A stretch of DNA of 64,000 nucleotides, taken from assembly GCF_003335045.1 (NCBI RefSeq), contig NZ_QOZG01000006.1, forward strand, positions 248,001 through 312,000, given 5' to 3'. This document shows, in pieces, positions 25,339-34,614 of the stretch. How positions within the stretch are numbered: the stretch's first letter is position 1; each line of letters begins with the position of its first letter. Source of the DNA: Paramesorhizobium salinisoli. Lineage in GTDB: Bacteria; Pseudomonadota; Alphaproteobacteria; Rhizobiales; Rhizobiaceae. The notes beneath the pieces were generated by a model. It ran no database searches and was not told where the DNA came from. It saw only the letters and a list, made by a program, of their open reading frames with translations. Made by a program: the position numbers and the translations under genes.

Positions 25339-26663
25339 TTGCTCCGCTCATCACCTATTACGGCGACGATTTCACCGGGTCGACCGATGTCATGGAAGCC
25401 TTGAGTTCCAACGGCATCGAAACGGTGCTGTTCACTCAGCTGCCGGACGAGGCATGGCTGAAACGGTTCTCCCATGTCCGGGCGATCGGGCTTGCCGGCT
25501 ATAGCCGCAGCAAGCAGCCGGCATGGATGGACGCGGAACTGCCCGCGATATTCAAATGGCTTGCCAGACTTGGCGCGCCCATTTGCCATTACAAGATCTG
25601 CTCGACCTTCGACAGCGCGCCGCATCAGGGTTCCATCGGCCGTGCGGTGGAGATCGGTCTGGAAACATTTGGCCAGAGCGTCGCGCCCATTGTGGTCGGT
25701 GCGCATCAGCTCGGCCGTTACACATTTTTCGGCGAATTGTTCGCCCGTTTCGGCGAGGAGGTCTTTCGTATCGACAGCCACCCGGTCATGAGCCGGCATC
25801 CGGCGACGCCCATGAAAGAGGCGGATCTGCGTCGCCACCTTTCCCATCAAACCGGGCTGCCAATCGGCCTTGTCGATCTGCCCGCTATTCATGCGGGATC
25901 GGGAGCGGCAAGGCTCGACGCGGTGCTTTCCAGTTCCGTCCGTGCGGTGCTGATGGACGTGGCCGATGCGGAGAGCCAGAAGCGTGTGGGGCAGATTCTG
26001 TGGAACGAGCGACAGCGGATCGGACCGTTCATCATCGGATCGTCGGGCGTGGAATATGCATTGATTGAAGCTTGGCGAGAGGCGGGCATCGCCGGCGTCG
26101 CTGGGAGCTACAAACCGCTCGAACCCGCTACCCGTATTGCGGTGGTCTCGGGCAGTTGCTCACCCACAACGGAGCGGCAGATCCGCCATGCATCGGCAAA
26201 TGGCTTCGTACCTGTCGCGGTGGATTATATCGCGCTCGCCTCGGGGCAGGGGGGAGATGAGGCGGAAGCGACGGCTCATGCGGCGGCGCTGGGCGTTCTG
26301 CGTAAAGGTGCCAGCCCTTTGCTCTATACCGCGCTTGGTCACGCCGATGATGCGGGACAGTCCGGTCCGCATTCTCTCGATAACGATCGGGTCGGACAAA
26401 GGCTTGGCGCCATGCTGCAGAAACTCGCCGGCGAACAGGCATTGAACCGCGTGATCGTGGCCGGCGGTGATACGTCGAGCCACGCGCTCGATGCGCTTGG
26501 CGTCGCCGCGCTGACACTGCGCCATCCGATCCCGCAATCGCCCGGCTCACCGGTCTGTCTCGCCCACCTCGCCGACAGCACCGGCAGCTTCGAGATCGTT
26601 CTCAAGGGTGGGCAGGTGGGGAAGGATGATTTCTTCGTGAAAATACGGAATGGAAAACTTTAA
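25335..26663 (+). CDS. oiaK: DUF1537 (four-carbon acid sugar kinase) family, probable 3-oxo-isoapionate kinase
   Basis: The ATG overlaps the preceding stop as ATGA. The 442-residue protein shows the family start (ITYYGDDFTGSTDVMEAL) with the acidic substrate motif, and the C-terminal nucleotide-binding block (RVIVAGGDTSSHALDALG). DUF1537 kinases phosphorylate four-carbon or branched sugar acids with ATP. Here the RuBisCO-like partner requires a 4-phosphorylated substrate, so 3-oxo-isoapionate is the expected one. The two genes form a short rightward operon. Confidence 0.82.
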   Translation: MIAPLITYYGDDFTGSTDVMEALSSNGIETVLFTQLPDEAWLKRFSHVRAIGLAGYSRSKQPAWMDAELPAIFKWLARLGAPICHYKICSTFDSAPHQGSIGRAVEIGLETFGQSVAPIVVGAHQLGRYTFFGELFARFGEEVFRIDSHPVMSRHPATPMKEADLRRHLSHQTGLPIGLVDLPAIHAGSGAARLDAVLSSSVRAVLMDVADAESQKRVGQILWNERQRIGPFIIGSSGVEYALIEAWREAGIAGVAGSYKPLEPATRIAVVSGSCSPTTERQIRHASANGFVPVAVDYIALASGQGGDEAEATAHAAALGVLRKGASPLLYTALGHADDAGQSGPHSLDNDRVGQRLGAMLQKLAGEQALNRVIVAGGDTSSHALDALGVAALTLRHPIPQSPGSPVCLAHLADSTGSFEIVLKGGQVGKDDFFVKIRNGKL

Positions 26664-26820
26664 TCCGTCGCCATTTCCGGATCTTCCATAAACCCCTGAT
26701 CCGTTATGGTTAAATTTGGATTCAATCTTTCTTGGTAATTTAACGTTAGCAGTTACGGAAGGGAGGTCCGACGGCGTCGGATTTCGCCGCGGGTCTGTTC
26801 TGTTTGCGTAAAAGGTACCC

Positions 26821-27846
26821 ATGCGTTTTTCAGGCGTGTCAGCCATCCTCTTCGCCTGCACGGTTTTGGTCGGCTGCACGTCGACCAGTGGCGTGGACGA
26901 GCTTCTGGCGAAGCCGTCGCTGGAGACGACGAGTTCCATCACGCCGCCGGTGGATGTGATGCCGCCAGCAGAGATCGGTTCGAACGCTTCGCATGAAGAA
27001 CAGTTGCAACAGGTGATGGCGCTGGCGCCGCCGGCCCCTATCCCCAATGCGCTGTCGCCAGGGGTCACGAAGCCGGCAATGCGCGCACCGAAAGTAGAGC
27101 AGGTTGCGCTCGTGGTGCCAGCGGAGCCATCGGCAAAGACATTCTCGCGAGGGAAGGTCTACAGCCACCGCTTTCGCGATGCCAAGCCAATCAATTTCGG
27201 CCGCGCCTCTCCCAAGACGCTGGCCGTCCACGGTGTAGACGTCTCGCGCTGGCAGGGCGAGATCGATTGGGAAAAGCTACGCACGCAGGGGGCGAATTTC
27301 GCTTATATCAAGGCGACGGATGGCGGCGACCATCTCGACCCGATGTTCAGGAAGAACTGGCGCCGAGCCCACGAGGCCGGGCTGAGGCGGGGCGCCTATC
27401 ATTTCTTTTACTGGTGCCGGACCGCGGGCGAGCAGGCCGACTGGTTCATCCGCAACGTTCCAAAGGTGAAGGGCGCCTTGCCGCCGGTCATCGACGTTGA
27501 ATGGAACGGTGAGTCCCGTTGCAGCCAGCGCGTTTCCCGCAAGAAGGTCCTGGAGAAGATGCAGGTCTTCATGGATAAGCTGGAAAGACATTATGGCCAG
27601 CGCCCGATCATCTACACAGCGCCCGATTTCTACCGCGACAATCTGCGCGGCGAATTCCTCGACTATCCTTTCTGGCTCCGGGCTGTGGCAGAGCACCCCT
27701 CAAAGGTCTATCCCGGCAGGAAATGGCTGTTCTGGCAATATTCCGGCTCCGGCCTCTCGCATGGCGTGGACGGCAGGATTGACCTCAATGCTTTCCACGG
27801 CAGCGAGGATGCATGGCACAGATGGGTGGCTACGACCTCGGGGTGA
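26821..27846 (+). CDS. GH25 lysozyme-like lipoprotein
   Basis: The 341-residue protein begins with a lipoprotein signal (LFACTVLVGC, lipid cysteine at 19), followed by a proline/alanine-rich linker of about 100 residues and a GH25 domain (from about 138). Visible GH25 features are GVDVSRWQGEIDWEKL, FAYIKATDGG, RGAYHFFYW and VIDVEWNG with the paired acidic residues that act in catalysis. Such enzymes cut peptidoglycan glycan strands. The gene stands alone with a 157-base leader, where TCCGAC/GTCGGA arms at 26767-26781 form a short dyad. Confidence 0.9.
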   Translation: MRFSGVSAILFACTVLVGCTSTSGVDELLAKPSLETTSSITPPVDVMPPAEIGSNASHEEQLQQVMALAPPAPIPNALSPGVTKPAMRAPKVEQVALVVPAEPSAKTFSRGKVYSHRFRDAKPINFGRASPKTLAVHGVDVSRWQGEIDWEKLRTQGANFAYIKATDGGDHLDPMFRKNWRRAHEAGLRRGAYHFFYWCRTAGEQADWFIRNVPKVKGALPPVIDVEWNGESRCSQRVSRKKVLEKMQVFMDKLERHYGQRPIIYTAPDFYRDNLRGEFLDYPFWLRAVAEHPSKVYPGRKWLFWQYSGSGLSHGVDGRIDLNAFHGSEDAWHRWVATTSG

Positions 27847-27870
27847 TCGTTCAGGCCTCGGCCCGTCAAG

Positions 27871-27895
27871 CCTTATAGGCTGCCCTTATAGGCTG
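27871..27895. repeat. 12-base tandem duplication at the end of the GntR gene
   Basis: CCTTATAGGCTG occurs at 27871-27882 and again at 27884-27895. The second copy contains the stop codon and last codons of the leftward GntR gene. Each unit also holds the small palindrome AGCC-TTAT-AGGCT or part of it. It looks like a local slippage duplication. Confidence 0.7.
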
Positions 27896-28602
27896 AGTGC
27901 TTGTCGAAGCTCGATGGCTTCATCGGTGCGATAATTCAAATCCGCTTCCAGATGATCGATATGATGCCGGGTCAGCGCTACCGCCTTTGAAGCATTCTTT
28001 GCGGCGATCGCCTCGACGATCTCGCCATGGTCGTCATGTCCGCAACTCGATGCACCCGACTGCCCATATAACGAGATGACCAGGGATGAGCGGGCAACAA
28101 GTTCGCTCATGAAGCGCTGCATGATGAAATTTCCGGCAATCGAAGCCAGAAGCAGGTGAAAATCGCCTGAGGCGCGGATCTCGATGCGCCGCGCACTCAG
28201 GCCGCGCTGGTTCATCGCCTCGCTCTCATGTTTCAAGTGATTTCTCAGACGTGCCAGATCGTCACTGGTGGCGCGCTTGATCGCATCCATCGTGATGCCG
28301 GGCTCGACCAGCCGGCGCGCATCGAAGATCTGCCGGGCCTCCTCGGGCGAGGGCTTTGCGACGAACGCGCCGCGATTGCGCTCTATGCGGATAAGGCCGA
28401 GGAAGCTCAATTCCTGAAGCGCCGTCCGGACGATGGTCCGGCTGACATCGAACAACGCGCCGATTTCCGCCTCGACCAGCTTCATTCCCGGTGGCAGGCG
28501 GCGCTCGACGATGGCGTCATGCAGCGCGTCGCTGATCACGACAGCGCGCTGCTCGGCTTCCTTCGCGGGGATTTCTCCCAGTTTGATCGCTGCGGTTTCC
28601 AA
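27886..28602 (-). CDS. GntR-family regulator with FCD domain
   Basis: The 238-residue protein has a GntR winged helix (ISDALHDAIVERRLPPGMKLVEAEIGALFDVSRTIVRTALQEL) and an all-helical FCD domain with metal-ligand-like residues (GDFHLLLASIAGN, CGHDDHGEIVEAI). It is divergent from the spermidine/putrescine-type ABC operon, with a near-palindrome ATTGCATACAAT between them, so it probably represses that operon. FCD regulators usually sense small organic acids. The specific ligand is unknown. Confidence 0.88.
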   Translation of the reverse strand: METAAIKLGEIPAKEAEQRAVVISDALHDAIVERRLPPGMKLVEAEIGALFDVSRTIVRTALQELSFLGLIRIERNRGAFVAKPSPEEARQIFDARRLVEPGITMDAIKRATSDDLARLRNHLKHESEAMNQRGLSARRIEIRASGDFHLLLASIAGNFIMQRFMSELVARSSLVISLYGQSGASSCGHDDHGEIVEAIAAKNASKAVALTRHHIDHLEADLNYRTDEAIELRQALSL

Positions 28603-28685
28603 ATCAGACCCCGTTTCCTGCTTCGTCCTTCTAGCTCAATTCGCTTCCCATGGCACGGATATTTTGAATGCAGATATCGCGATGG

Positions 28686-28697
28686 ATTGCATACAAT
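28686..28697. promoter_or_regulatory. Candidate GntR/FCD operator
   Basis: ATTGCATACAAT is a near-palindrome close to ATTGTATACAAT, the kind of site often bound by GntR/FCD regulators. It lies 84 bases before the GntR start and 169 bases before the ABC ATPase start, in the 263-base divergent gap. Nothing else recognisable was seen in that gap. Confidence 0.45.
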
Positions 28698-28865
28698 TTC
28701 GTCCATGATGCGAAACAAACGGCTAGTTTTTGTGCAGCGCGGGATGCATGAGCCACATAGATCTTGGCAGTGTCGATAAAGATATCCTTGGATATCAAAG
28801 AGGTAGCAGGGGCAATCGGGATTGGCACGCATTGTGCTTTGCTGGTTACGAACATGGGGACCCGG

Positions 28866-29954
28866 ATGTCGCAACCTGCCGAAATCGATATTATATCCGT
28901 TTCAAAGAAATATGGGCCGACCACAGCTGTCGATGCCATCAGCCTGAAGATTCCCGCCGGAGCCTATTGCTGCCTGTTGGGGCCGTCGGGCTGCGGCAAG
29001 AGCTCGACGCTGCGGATGATCGCCGGTCATGAGAGCATTTCGCAAGGGGATATCCGCCTGGGCGGCAAGGTGGTGACGGATTTTCCGCCGGCAAAGCGCG
29101 GTACGGCGATGATGTTCCAGTCTTATGCGCTGTTTCCCCATATGGACCTGATCGACAATGTCGCCTTCAGCCTGAAGATGAAGGGCGTGGAGAAGGGCGA
29201 GCGCCGCGCAAGGGCGTTGGACATGCTGAAGCTGATGCAGATGGAGCCCTATGCGTCCCGGCGTCCTGCCCAGCTTTCCGGCGGCCAGCAGCAGCGTGTC
29301 GCTCTGGCCCGTGCGCTCATTACCGATCCGGAGGCATTGCTTCTCGATGAGCCGCTTTCCGCGCTCGATCCGTTCCTGAAGATCCGCATGCGGGCTGAAC
29401 TGAAACGGCTGCAGAAAAACCTCGGCATTACCTTTGTCCACGTCACGCATAGCCAGGACGAGGCAATGGCGTTGGCCGATCTGATTGTCGTGATGAATGA
29501 CGGCAGGATTGAGCAGGCGGCGCATCCGCGCGAGGTTTTCGAGCGTCCGGCGACAGCCTTCGTTGCCCGTTTCATGGGCGATCATAACGTGGTTTCAGGC
29601 CGGGTCACCGGGCACAGGGACGGGCTGGTGACGTTCGAAGTTCCCGGCGGGCCGGAGCTTGCGGCAGTCGGCAGGCCGATGGAAGCCGGAAGGGCGGTAG
29701 ACGTCGCCATACGCACGGATCGCGTGCGCATTGGCGCACCCGAACAGGAGGGTTTCGGCTTTACCGGGATCGTTTCCAATATCGAATATCAGGGTGCTTC
29801 AGTGAAAATCTCTGCCGCGGGGGCGGGCATCGAGGACTTCACGGTGATCGCTGACGACACGGCCTTCTTCGCAAGGCCCATTGTCATCGGCGAAGCCATT
29901 CCGCTGTCATGGGCGGCCAGGGATGCGTTGGTTCTGGGCCGGCTCGATTCATGA
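28866..29954 (+). CDS. Spermidine/putrescine-type ABC transporter ATP-binding protein
   Basis: The start at 28866 (MSQPAEIDIISVSKKYGPTT) is chosen by the ATPase domain boundary and a GGGGA about 6 bases upstream; in-frame ATGs upstream add about 34 poor residues. The 362-residue protein has Walker A GPSGCGKSSTL, signature LSGGQQQRVALARAL and Walker B ALLLDEPLSALD, then a TOBE-type domain (DVAIRTDRVRIGAP). It belongs to the PotA/FbpC class. It heads an operon with binding protein, two permeases and a racemase-like gene; the substrate is unknown. Confidence 0.92.
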   Translation: MSQPAEIDIISVSKKYGPTTAVDAISLKIPAGAYCCLLGPSGCGKSSTLRMIAGHESISQGDIRLGGKVVTDFPPAKRGTAMMFQSYALFPHMDLIDNVAFSLKMKGVEKGERRARALDMLKLMQMEPYASRRPAQLSGGQQQRVALARALITDPEALLLDEPLSALDPFLKIRMRAELKRLQKNLGITFVHVTHSQDEAMALADLIVVMNDGRIEQAAHPREVFERPATAFVARFMGDHNVVSGRVTGHRDGLVTFEVPGGPELAAVGRPMEAGRAVDVAIRTDRVRIGAPEQEGFGFTGIVSNIEYQGASVKISAAGAGIEDFTVIADDTAFFARPIVIGEAIPLSWAARDALVLGRLDS

Positions 29955-29994
29955 CCATCAACACCGAAAACCAATCAATCAAGGGGAAAAGGAC

Positions 29995-31293
29995 ATGACA
30001 AAGAAAACGGGAATGAACACGCAGGGCTCAGGCATCAGCCGCCGCGCCTTGCTGAAGACGGGTGCGGCTGCGGCAGGTCTCGCCGCCGGGTCGGGCATCA
30101 TCACCGGCTTTCCAACAATCTGGGCGCAAAATCCGATCACGTTGCGCCAGTTCGGCACCGGTGTTTCCAACATCAACGCCATTGCCGACAAGTGCAAGGA
30201 AGATCTTGGCATCACACTGGAAATGACGGCCACCGATTCCGACGCCGCCGCCCAGCGCGCCGTCACCCAGCGGGACTCCTACGACATCGCCGATATCGAA
30301 TACTGGATTGCCAAGAAAATTTTTCCATCGGGCGTGATGCAGCCGATGGATGTGAGCAAGATCAAATATTACGACAAGATCGTGCCGCTGTTCATCGACG
30401 GCAAGCTCAAGCCGGACAGCGTGATCGCGCAGGGGACGGCGCCTCACACGGTCGGCTTCGTCGAAACGCCCGACGCCAAGACCTTCGCCAAGGAACCGAC
30501 CAAGTGGATGACGCTGATCCCGACGATCTACAATGCCGATACGCTCGGCATTCGCCCGGATCTCGTCGGCCGCGACATCACCAGTTGGGCCGACATCATG
30601 GACCCGGCCTTCAAGGGCAAGACCGCGATCCTCAATATTCCGTCCATCGGCATCATGGATGCCGCCATGATCATGGAAGCGATGGGCAACATCAAATATG
30701 CCGACAAGGGCAACATGACGAAGGAAGAAATCGACAAGACCATCGATTTCATGATCAAGGCCAAGCAGGACGGCCAGTTCCGCGCCTTCTGGAAGTCGTT
30801 CGACGAGAGCGTCAATCTGATGGCGTCGGGCGAAGTGGTCATCCAGTCCATGTGGTCGCCGGCGGTTGCCGCTGTGCGTTCGAAGGGCATCGCCTGCAAG
30901 TACCAGCCGCTGAAGGAGGGCTATCGCGCCTGGGGCGGCGGCCTGGGGCTTGCCAGGCATCTGGAAGGCGCCAAGCTCGATGCGGCCTATGAATATATCA
31001 ACTGGTATCTCTCGGGCTGGGTTGGCGCCTATCTCAACCGCCAGGGTTATTATTCGGCGGCGATGGAGACGGCCAAGGAATTCATGTCGCCCGATGAGTG
31101 GGGTTACTGGGTCGAGGGCAAGCCGGCGCAGGGCGATATCATGTCGCCGGAAGGCAAGATCATGGAAAAGGCCGGTGCGGTGCGCGACGGCGGCTCGTTC
31201 GAAGAGCGCATGGGCAAGGTCGCCTGCTGGAATTCCGTCATGGACGAGGACCGCTACATGGTCCGCCGCTGGAACGAATTCATCGCAGCTTGA
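29995..31293 (+). CDS. ABC transporter substrate-binding protein (PotD type), Tat-exported
   Basis: The start at 29995 follows AAGGGGAAAAGG. The 432-residue protein has a twin-arginine signal (GISRRALLKTG then a hydrophobic stretch to about residue 45), which is unusual among sugar receptors but common in PotD-type receptors of this group. Mature features include SWADIMDPAFKGKTAILN and NLMASGEVVIQSMWSPAVAA. It captures a small organic molecule in the periplasm. A perfect 11-bp hairpin follows the stop. Confidence 0.88.
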   Translation: MTKKTGMNTQGSGISRRALLKTGAAAAGLAAGSGIITGFPTIWAQNPITLRQFGTGVSNINAIADKCKEDLGITLEMTATDSDAAAQRAVTQRDSYDIADIEYWIAKKIFPSGVMQPMDVSKIKYYDKIVPLFIDGKLKPDSVIAQGTAPHTVGFVETPDAKTFAKEPTKWMTLIPTIYNADTLGIRPDLVGRDITSWADIMDPAFKGKTAILNIPSIGIMDAAMIMEAMGNIKYADKGNMTKEEIDKTIDFMIKAKQDGQFRAFWKSFDESVNLMASGEVVIQSMWSPAVAAVRSKGIACKYQPLKEGYRAWGGGLGLARHLEGAKLDAAYEYINWYLSGWVGAYLNRQGYYSAAMETAKEFMSPDEWGYWVEGKPAQGDIMSPEGKIMEKAGAVRDGGSFEERMGKVACWNSVMDEDRYMVRRWNEFIAA

Positions 31294-31301
31294 TGCAAAC
31301 G

Positions 31302-31329
31302 GCCCCTCTCTCTGGATCGAGAGAGGGGC
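31302..31329 (+). other. Intercistronic stem-loop after the PotD-type gene
   Basis: GCCCCTCTCTC (31302-31312) and GAGAGAGGGGC (31319-31329) are perfectly complementary over 11 bp with a 6-base loop. It lies between the binding-protein stop and the permease start, and no T-tract follows. Confidence 0.8.
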
Positions 31330-31359
31330 TTGCCCGTCCAAAAGTACGGAGAACATGGC

Positions 31360-32283
31360 GTGACCGCAGCCACCATGGAAGACAAGGCGCAGATGGAAAT
31401 AACGAAAAAGCCGCTGACCGACAGGATCGGCGGGCTTGTCTCTGCTGCCGCTTCCTATCTGCAGGCGCTGCCGCTGACGTTGATCCTCGGCTTCTTCTTC
31501 GTCCTGCCCATTCTCACCATCATTATCGTCAGTTTCTGGGATTATGATTTCGCCGGCATCTATCCGGATTTCATGACCATGAACTATACCGACACGCTCG
31601 GTTCATGGGTTACCTGGAAGACCTATCTGAATACGCTCAAATATGCTGCCATCGTATGGGCACTGACACTGGTGATCGGCTTCTGGGTCGCTTATTTCCT
31701 CGCCTTTCACGTGCGTACCGCCTCCATGCAGATGGTGCTGTTTCTCGTCTGCACTGTTCCCTTTCTCACCTCCAATATCATCCGCATGATCTCCTGGATT
31801 CCGGTCCTCGGCCGCAACGGCCTCGTCAATTCGACGCTGGTTCAGGCGGGGATTATTCCAGCGCCGATAGAATGGCTGCTCTATTCGGATTTCGCCGTGG
31901 TTCTGGCGATGGTGCATCTCTATACGCTGTTCATGGTGACGCCTGTTTTCAACACGCTGATGCGCATCGACCGCTCATTGATCGAAGCTGCGCGCGATGC
32001 CGGTGCATCCAGCTGGCAGACGCTCTGGAATGTCGTCATCCCGCTGGCAAAGCCTGGCATGGCGATCGGCACCATTTTCGTGGTCACGCTGGTGATGGCC
32101 GATTTCTCCACCGTACAGGTGATGTCGGGCGGCCAGAGCGCATCTGTGGCGCTGATGATGAAGAACCAGATGTCGCTGCTGCAATATCCCGCCGCTGCCG
32201 CCAATGCCGTCGTGCTTCTGGTTCTCGTTCTCATGATGGTCGCCGCTATCCTGCGCGTCGTCGATATCCGCAAGGAGCTTTGA
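31360..32283 (+). CDS. ABC transporter permease (PotB type)
   Basis: A GTG start at 31360, about 9 bases after CGGAGA, gives 307 residues; ATG 31375 is possible. There are about six membrane segments and the inner-membrane permease EAA-type loop (LIEAARDAGASSWQTLWNVVIPLAKPG) that docks the ATPase. It pairs with the second permease 1 base downstream. The cargo is undefined. Confidence 0.9.
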   Translation: MTAATMEDKAQMEITKKPLTDRIGGLVSAAASYLQALPLTLILGFFFVLPILTIIIVSFWDYDFAGIYPDFMTMNYTDTLGSWVTWKTYLNTLKYAAIVWALTLVIGFWVAYFLAFHVRTASMQMVLFLVCTVPFLTSNIIRMISWIPVLGRNGLVNSTLVQAGIIPAPIEWLLYSDFAVVLAMVHLYTLFMVTPVFNTLMRIDRSLIEAARDAGASSWQTLWNVVIPLAKPGMAIGTIFVVTLVMADFSTVQVMSGGQSASVALMMKNQMSLLQYPAAAANAVVLLVLVLMMVAAILRVVDIRKEL

Positions 32284-32284
32284 G

Positions 32285-33106
32285 ATGCATCATGAGAAAC
32301 GCTCTCTCGGCTTCTATATCCTTGCCGCCTTCTTCACGCTTTTCGTGCTGTTCCTCTATGGCCCCCTGTCGGCGATCCTCATCCTGTCTTTCCAGGGACC
32401 GGACGGCGGCTTGACCTTTCCGCTGAACGGCGTTTCGCTGCACTGGTTTGGTAATCTTTTCGAGCGCCAGGCCGTCGGCGATTTCGGCGCATCCTTCACA
32501 CGCTCATTCCTGCTCGGCGTGATGGTAATGGTGGTGACGGTTGCGGTTTCGCTCCTGGCCGGCCTGGCCTTCCGCCGCCGCTTCAAGGGTGCGTCGGCGC
32601 TGTTCTATTTAAGTGTCGCCAGTCTTGTCGTACCCTCGATCATCGTCAGTCTCGGCATCGGCGTTGTGTTCCAGCAGCTGGGTCTGCGTCCGGCCTGGTA
32701 TTCCTCCGCCTTCGGCGCGCATCTGACATGGACACTACCCTTCGGCGTTCTGATCATGTTCGCCGTCTTCAACCGGTTCTCGCCATCCTATGAGGAGGCG
32801 GCGCGCGATCTGGGCGCAAGCTCCTGGCAGACCTTCCGCCACGTCCTCCTGCCGATGATCGCGCCAAGCCTGATCGGCGTCGGCCTGTTCGGCTTCTCGC
32901 TTTCCTATGACGAATTCGCGCGAACCCTAATGACCGCGGGAAGCTACAACACGCTGCCGCTGGAGATCTATGGCATGACAACCAATGTCACGACGCCGGT
33001 GCTTTATGCGCTCGGCACGGTGACGACGCTCTTTTCCTTCACGATCATTCTTCTGGCGCTGGCGATCATCGTGATCCTGCGCCGTCGCAACGCCCGCATG
33101 GCTTAG
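32285..33106 (+). CDS. ABC transporter permease (PotC type)
   Basis: The 273-residue protein has about six membrane segments and the EAA loop (EEAARDLGASSWQTFRHVLLPMIAPS). It is the second channel subunit of the PotABCD-like importer, with only one base between it and the previous stop. The sequence FSLSYDEFARTLMTAG is typical of PotC relatives. Confidence 0.91.
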   Translation: MHHEKRSLGFYILAAFFTLFVLFLYGPLSAILILSFQGPDGGLTFPLNGVSLHWFGNLFERQAVGDFGASFTRSFLLGVMVMVVTVAVSLLAGLAFRRRFKGASALFYLSVASLVVPSIIVSLGIGVVFQQLGLRPAWYSSAFGAHLTWTLPFGVLIMFAVFNRFSPSYEEAARDLGASSWQTFRHVLLPMIAPSLIGVGLFGFSLSYDEFARTLMTAGSYNTLPLEIYGMTTNVTTPVLYALGTVTTLFSFTIILLALAIIVILRRRNARMA

Positions 33107-33115
33107 GAATTCATT

Positions 33116-33850
33116 TTGCGCATTCTCGTCATCAATCCCAATACCACCGCCAGCATGACACAAACGATCCGCAAGGCTGCTATCGGCGTGGCGGGCCGCG
33201 ACACCGAGATCGAAGCGGTGACCTCGCTGATGGGGCCTGTCTCGATCGAAGGCTATTACGACGAGGCGCTTGCCGTGCCCGGTCTCTTGGAGCGGCTCGC
33301 CGACGGCGAGAGCCGGGGTGCCGAGGCCGCAATCATCGCCTGTTTCGACGATACCGGCCTCGACGCGGCGCGCGCGCTGGCCAATATTCCGGTCATTGGT
33401 ATCTGCGAGGCCGCGCTTACGGCTGTATCCTTCATTGCCCAGCGTTTTACCATCGTCACCACATTGGAGCGCTCCCGCATTCCAATCGAGGCACTGGTTC
33501 GCCGCTACGGCATGGAGGGACGGGCAAAGGTGCGGGCCGCCGATATTCCGGTTCTCTCCCTCGAAGACCCCGCCTCCGGTGCTATCGACCGCTTAAAGCA
33601 GGAAATCGATAGTGCCATTAACGAGGACCGGGCGGAGGCGATCGTGCTTGGCTGCGCCGGCATGGCCGATCTCGCGCGCACCCTGCAGGGGGAATACGGG
33701 CTGCCGGTTGTCGATGGCGTCAGTGCCGCCGTCAAACAGGCCGAAATGCTGGTAACGCTGGGCCTGAGGACCGCCAAGCGCGGTGCCTATGCGACGCCTG
33801 GCGCCAAGACCTACAAAGGCGCACTCGCGCAATTTGCGCCCGGCGGCTGA
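33116..33850 (+). CDS. Asp/Glu/hydantoin racemase family protein
   Basis: A TTG start at 33116, preceded by AGGA, gives 244 residues beginning RILVINPNTTASMT. Both catalytic-type cysteines of the family are present: C76 (IIACFDDTG) and C180 (IVLGCAGMADL). These cofactor-free enzymes interconvert stereoisomers, notably 5-substituted hydantoins or amino acids. It is the last gene of the PotABCD-like operon, 9 bases after the permease, so it probably acts on the imported compound. No hydantoinase or carbamoylase is nearby, so a hydantoin substrate is not certain. Confidence 0.85.
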   Translation: MRILVINPNTTASMTQTIRKAAIGVAGRDTEIEAVTSLMGPVSIEGYYDEALAVPGLLERLADGESRGAEAAIIACFDDTGLDAARALANIPVIGICEAALTAVSFIAQRFTIVTTLERSRIPIEALVRRYGMEGRAKVRAADIPVLSLEDPASGAIDRLKQEIDSAINEDRAEAIVLGCAGMADLARTLQGEYGLPVVDGVSAAVKQAEMLVTLGLRTAKRGAYATPGAKTYKGALAQFAPGG

Positions 33851-33857
33851 TGCCGGG

Positions 33858-34598
33858 TCAACGGTCGCGCAACCATTCGCCAAGCTCCGCCTCGGCGCGC
33901 TCCAGCGCGCTATAGTTTAAAAGTTTCCTGAGAAAGGCCACCGTTACCGCGCGTGAGCGCAGATTGAACCGCTCTTCCTCGTGCTCCGGCCCATCATGCT
34001 TTGCCGATGGATGGTGGACATCGAGTTTCTCATAGAGATGTTGCAGCCGGTTCTGCACGCTGCGCAATGAAAGATTGCGGCGGCGCGCGATGGTGCGGTC
34101 GGTGAGGCCAAGCGCGATATCGACAAGGATCTCATATTCGGAATCACTGAAGCCATTGGTGTGGCCAAGGCTCTTTTGCTGCATGCCGCGCACCTCGCGG
34201 TCAATGACGCATTGCGCCTCGATGAAAATGCTGCGGAGCGCGAGCTTGAGCCGGTCGTCGGAAGCGGACTTCAAGACATAGCCGAAGGCCGCGCCGTCGG
34301 GCACGATTCGCGAAACGCCGCGCACATAGGCCTCGTCGGAATAGTTCGACCAGAACAGGATGCGGGTTTCCGGTCGCTCCTTCCAGATCGTGCGCGCCGC
34401 CTCGATGCCGTTGCGCGTGCTCATCTGCAGGTCCATGACGATATGGGCCGATTTATATTCACGCGCGATGCGCTCTCCCGCGATCCCGTTCTCCGCCTCT
34501 ATGACTCCGTCGCATTCGGGCAGTGCCGCGCGTACGGCCTCGTTCAGATAGGAGCGATGCAGCGGATCATCCTCGACGATCAGAACCTTCATTTTCAT
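33858..34598 (-). CDS. LuxR/NarL-type response regulator
   Basis: The 246-residue protein has a receiver domain (VLIVEDDPLHRSYLNEAV, phosphoacceptor D56 in HIVMDLQMS) and a LuxR helix-turn-helix near 163-210 (FSDSEYEILVDIALGLTDRTIARRRNLSLRSVQNRLQHLYEKL), with an extra 35-40 residues at the C-terminus. It lies 16 bases after the histidine kinase gene and is presumably phosphorylated by it. The divergent sugar ABC operon is the likely target. Confidence 0.87.
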   Translation of the reverse strand: MKMKVLIVEDDPLHRSYLNEAVRAALPECDGVIEAENGIAGERIAREYKSAHIVMDLQMSTRNGIEAARTIWKERPETRILFWSNYSDEAYVRGVSRIVPDGAAFGYVLKSASDDRLKLALRSIFIEAQCVIDREVRGMQQKSLGHTNGFSDSEYEILVDIALGLTDRTIARRRNLSLRSVQNRLQHLYEKLDVHHPSAKHDGPEHEEERFNLRSRAVTVAFLRKLLNYSALERAEAELGEWLRDR

Positions 34599-34614
34599 CT
34601 CCCATATCTCATCT

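Noticed and set aside
26547-27068. Minus-strand frame between the kinase and GH25 genes
   Set aside because: Overlaps the start of the GH25 lipoprotein and the end of the kinase, with low-complexity Ser/Thr-rich sequence.
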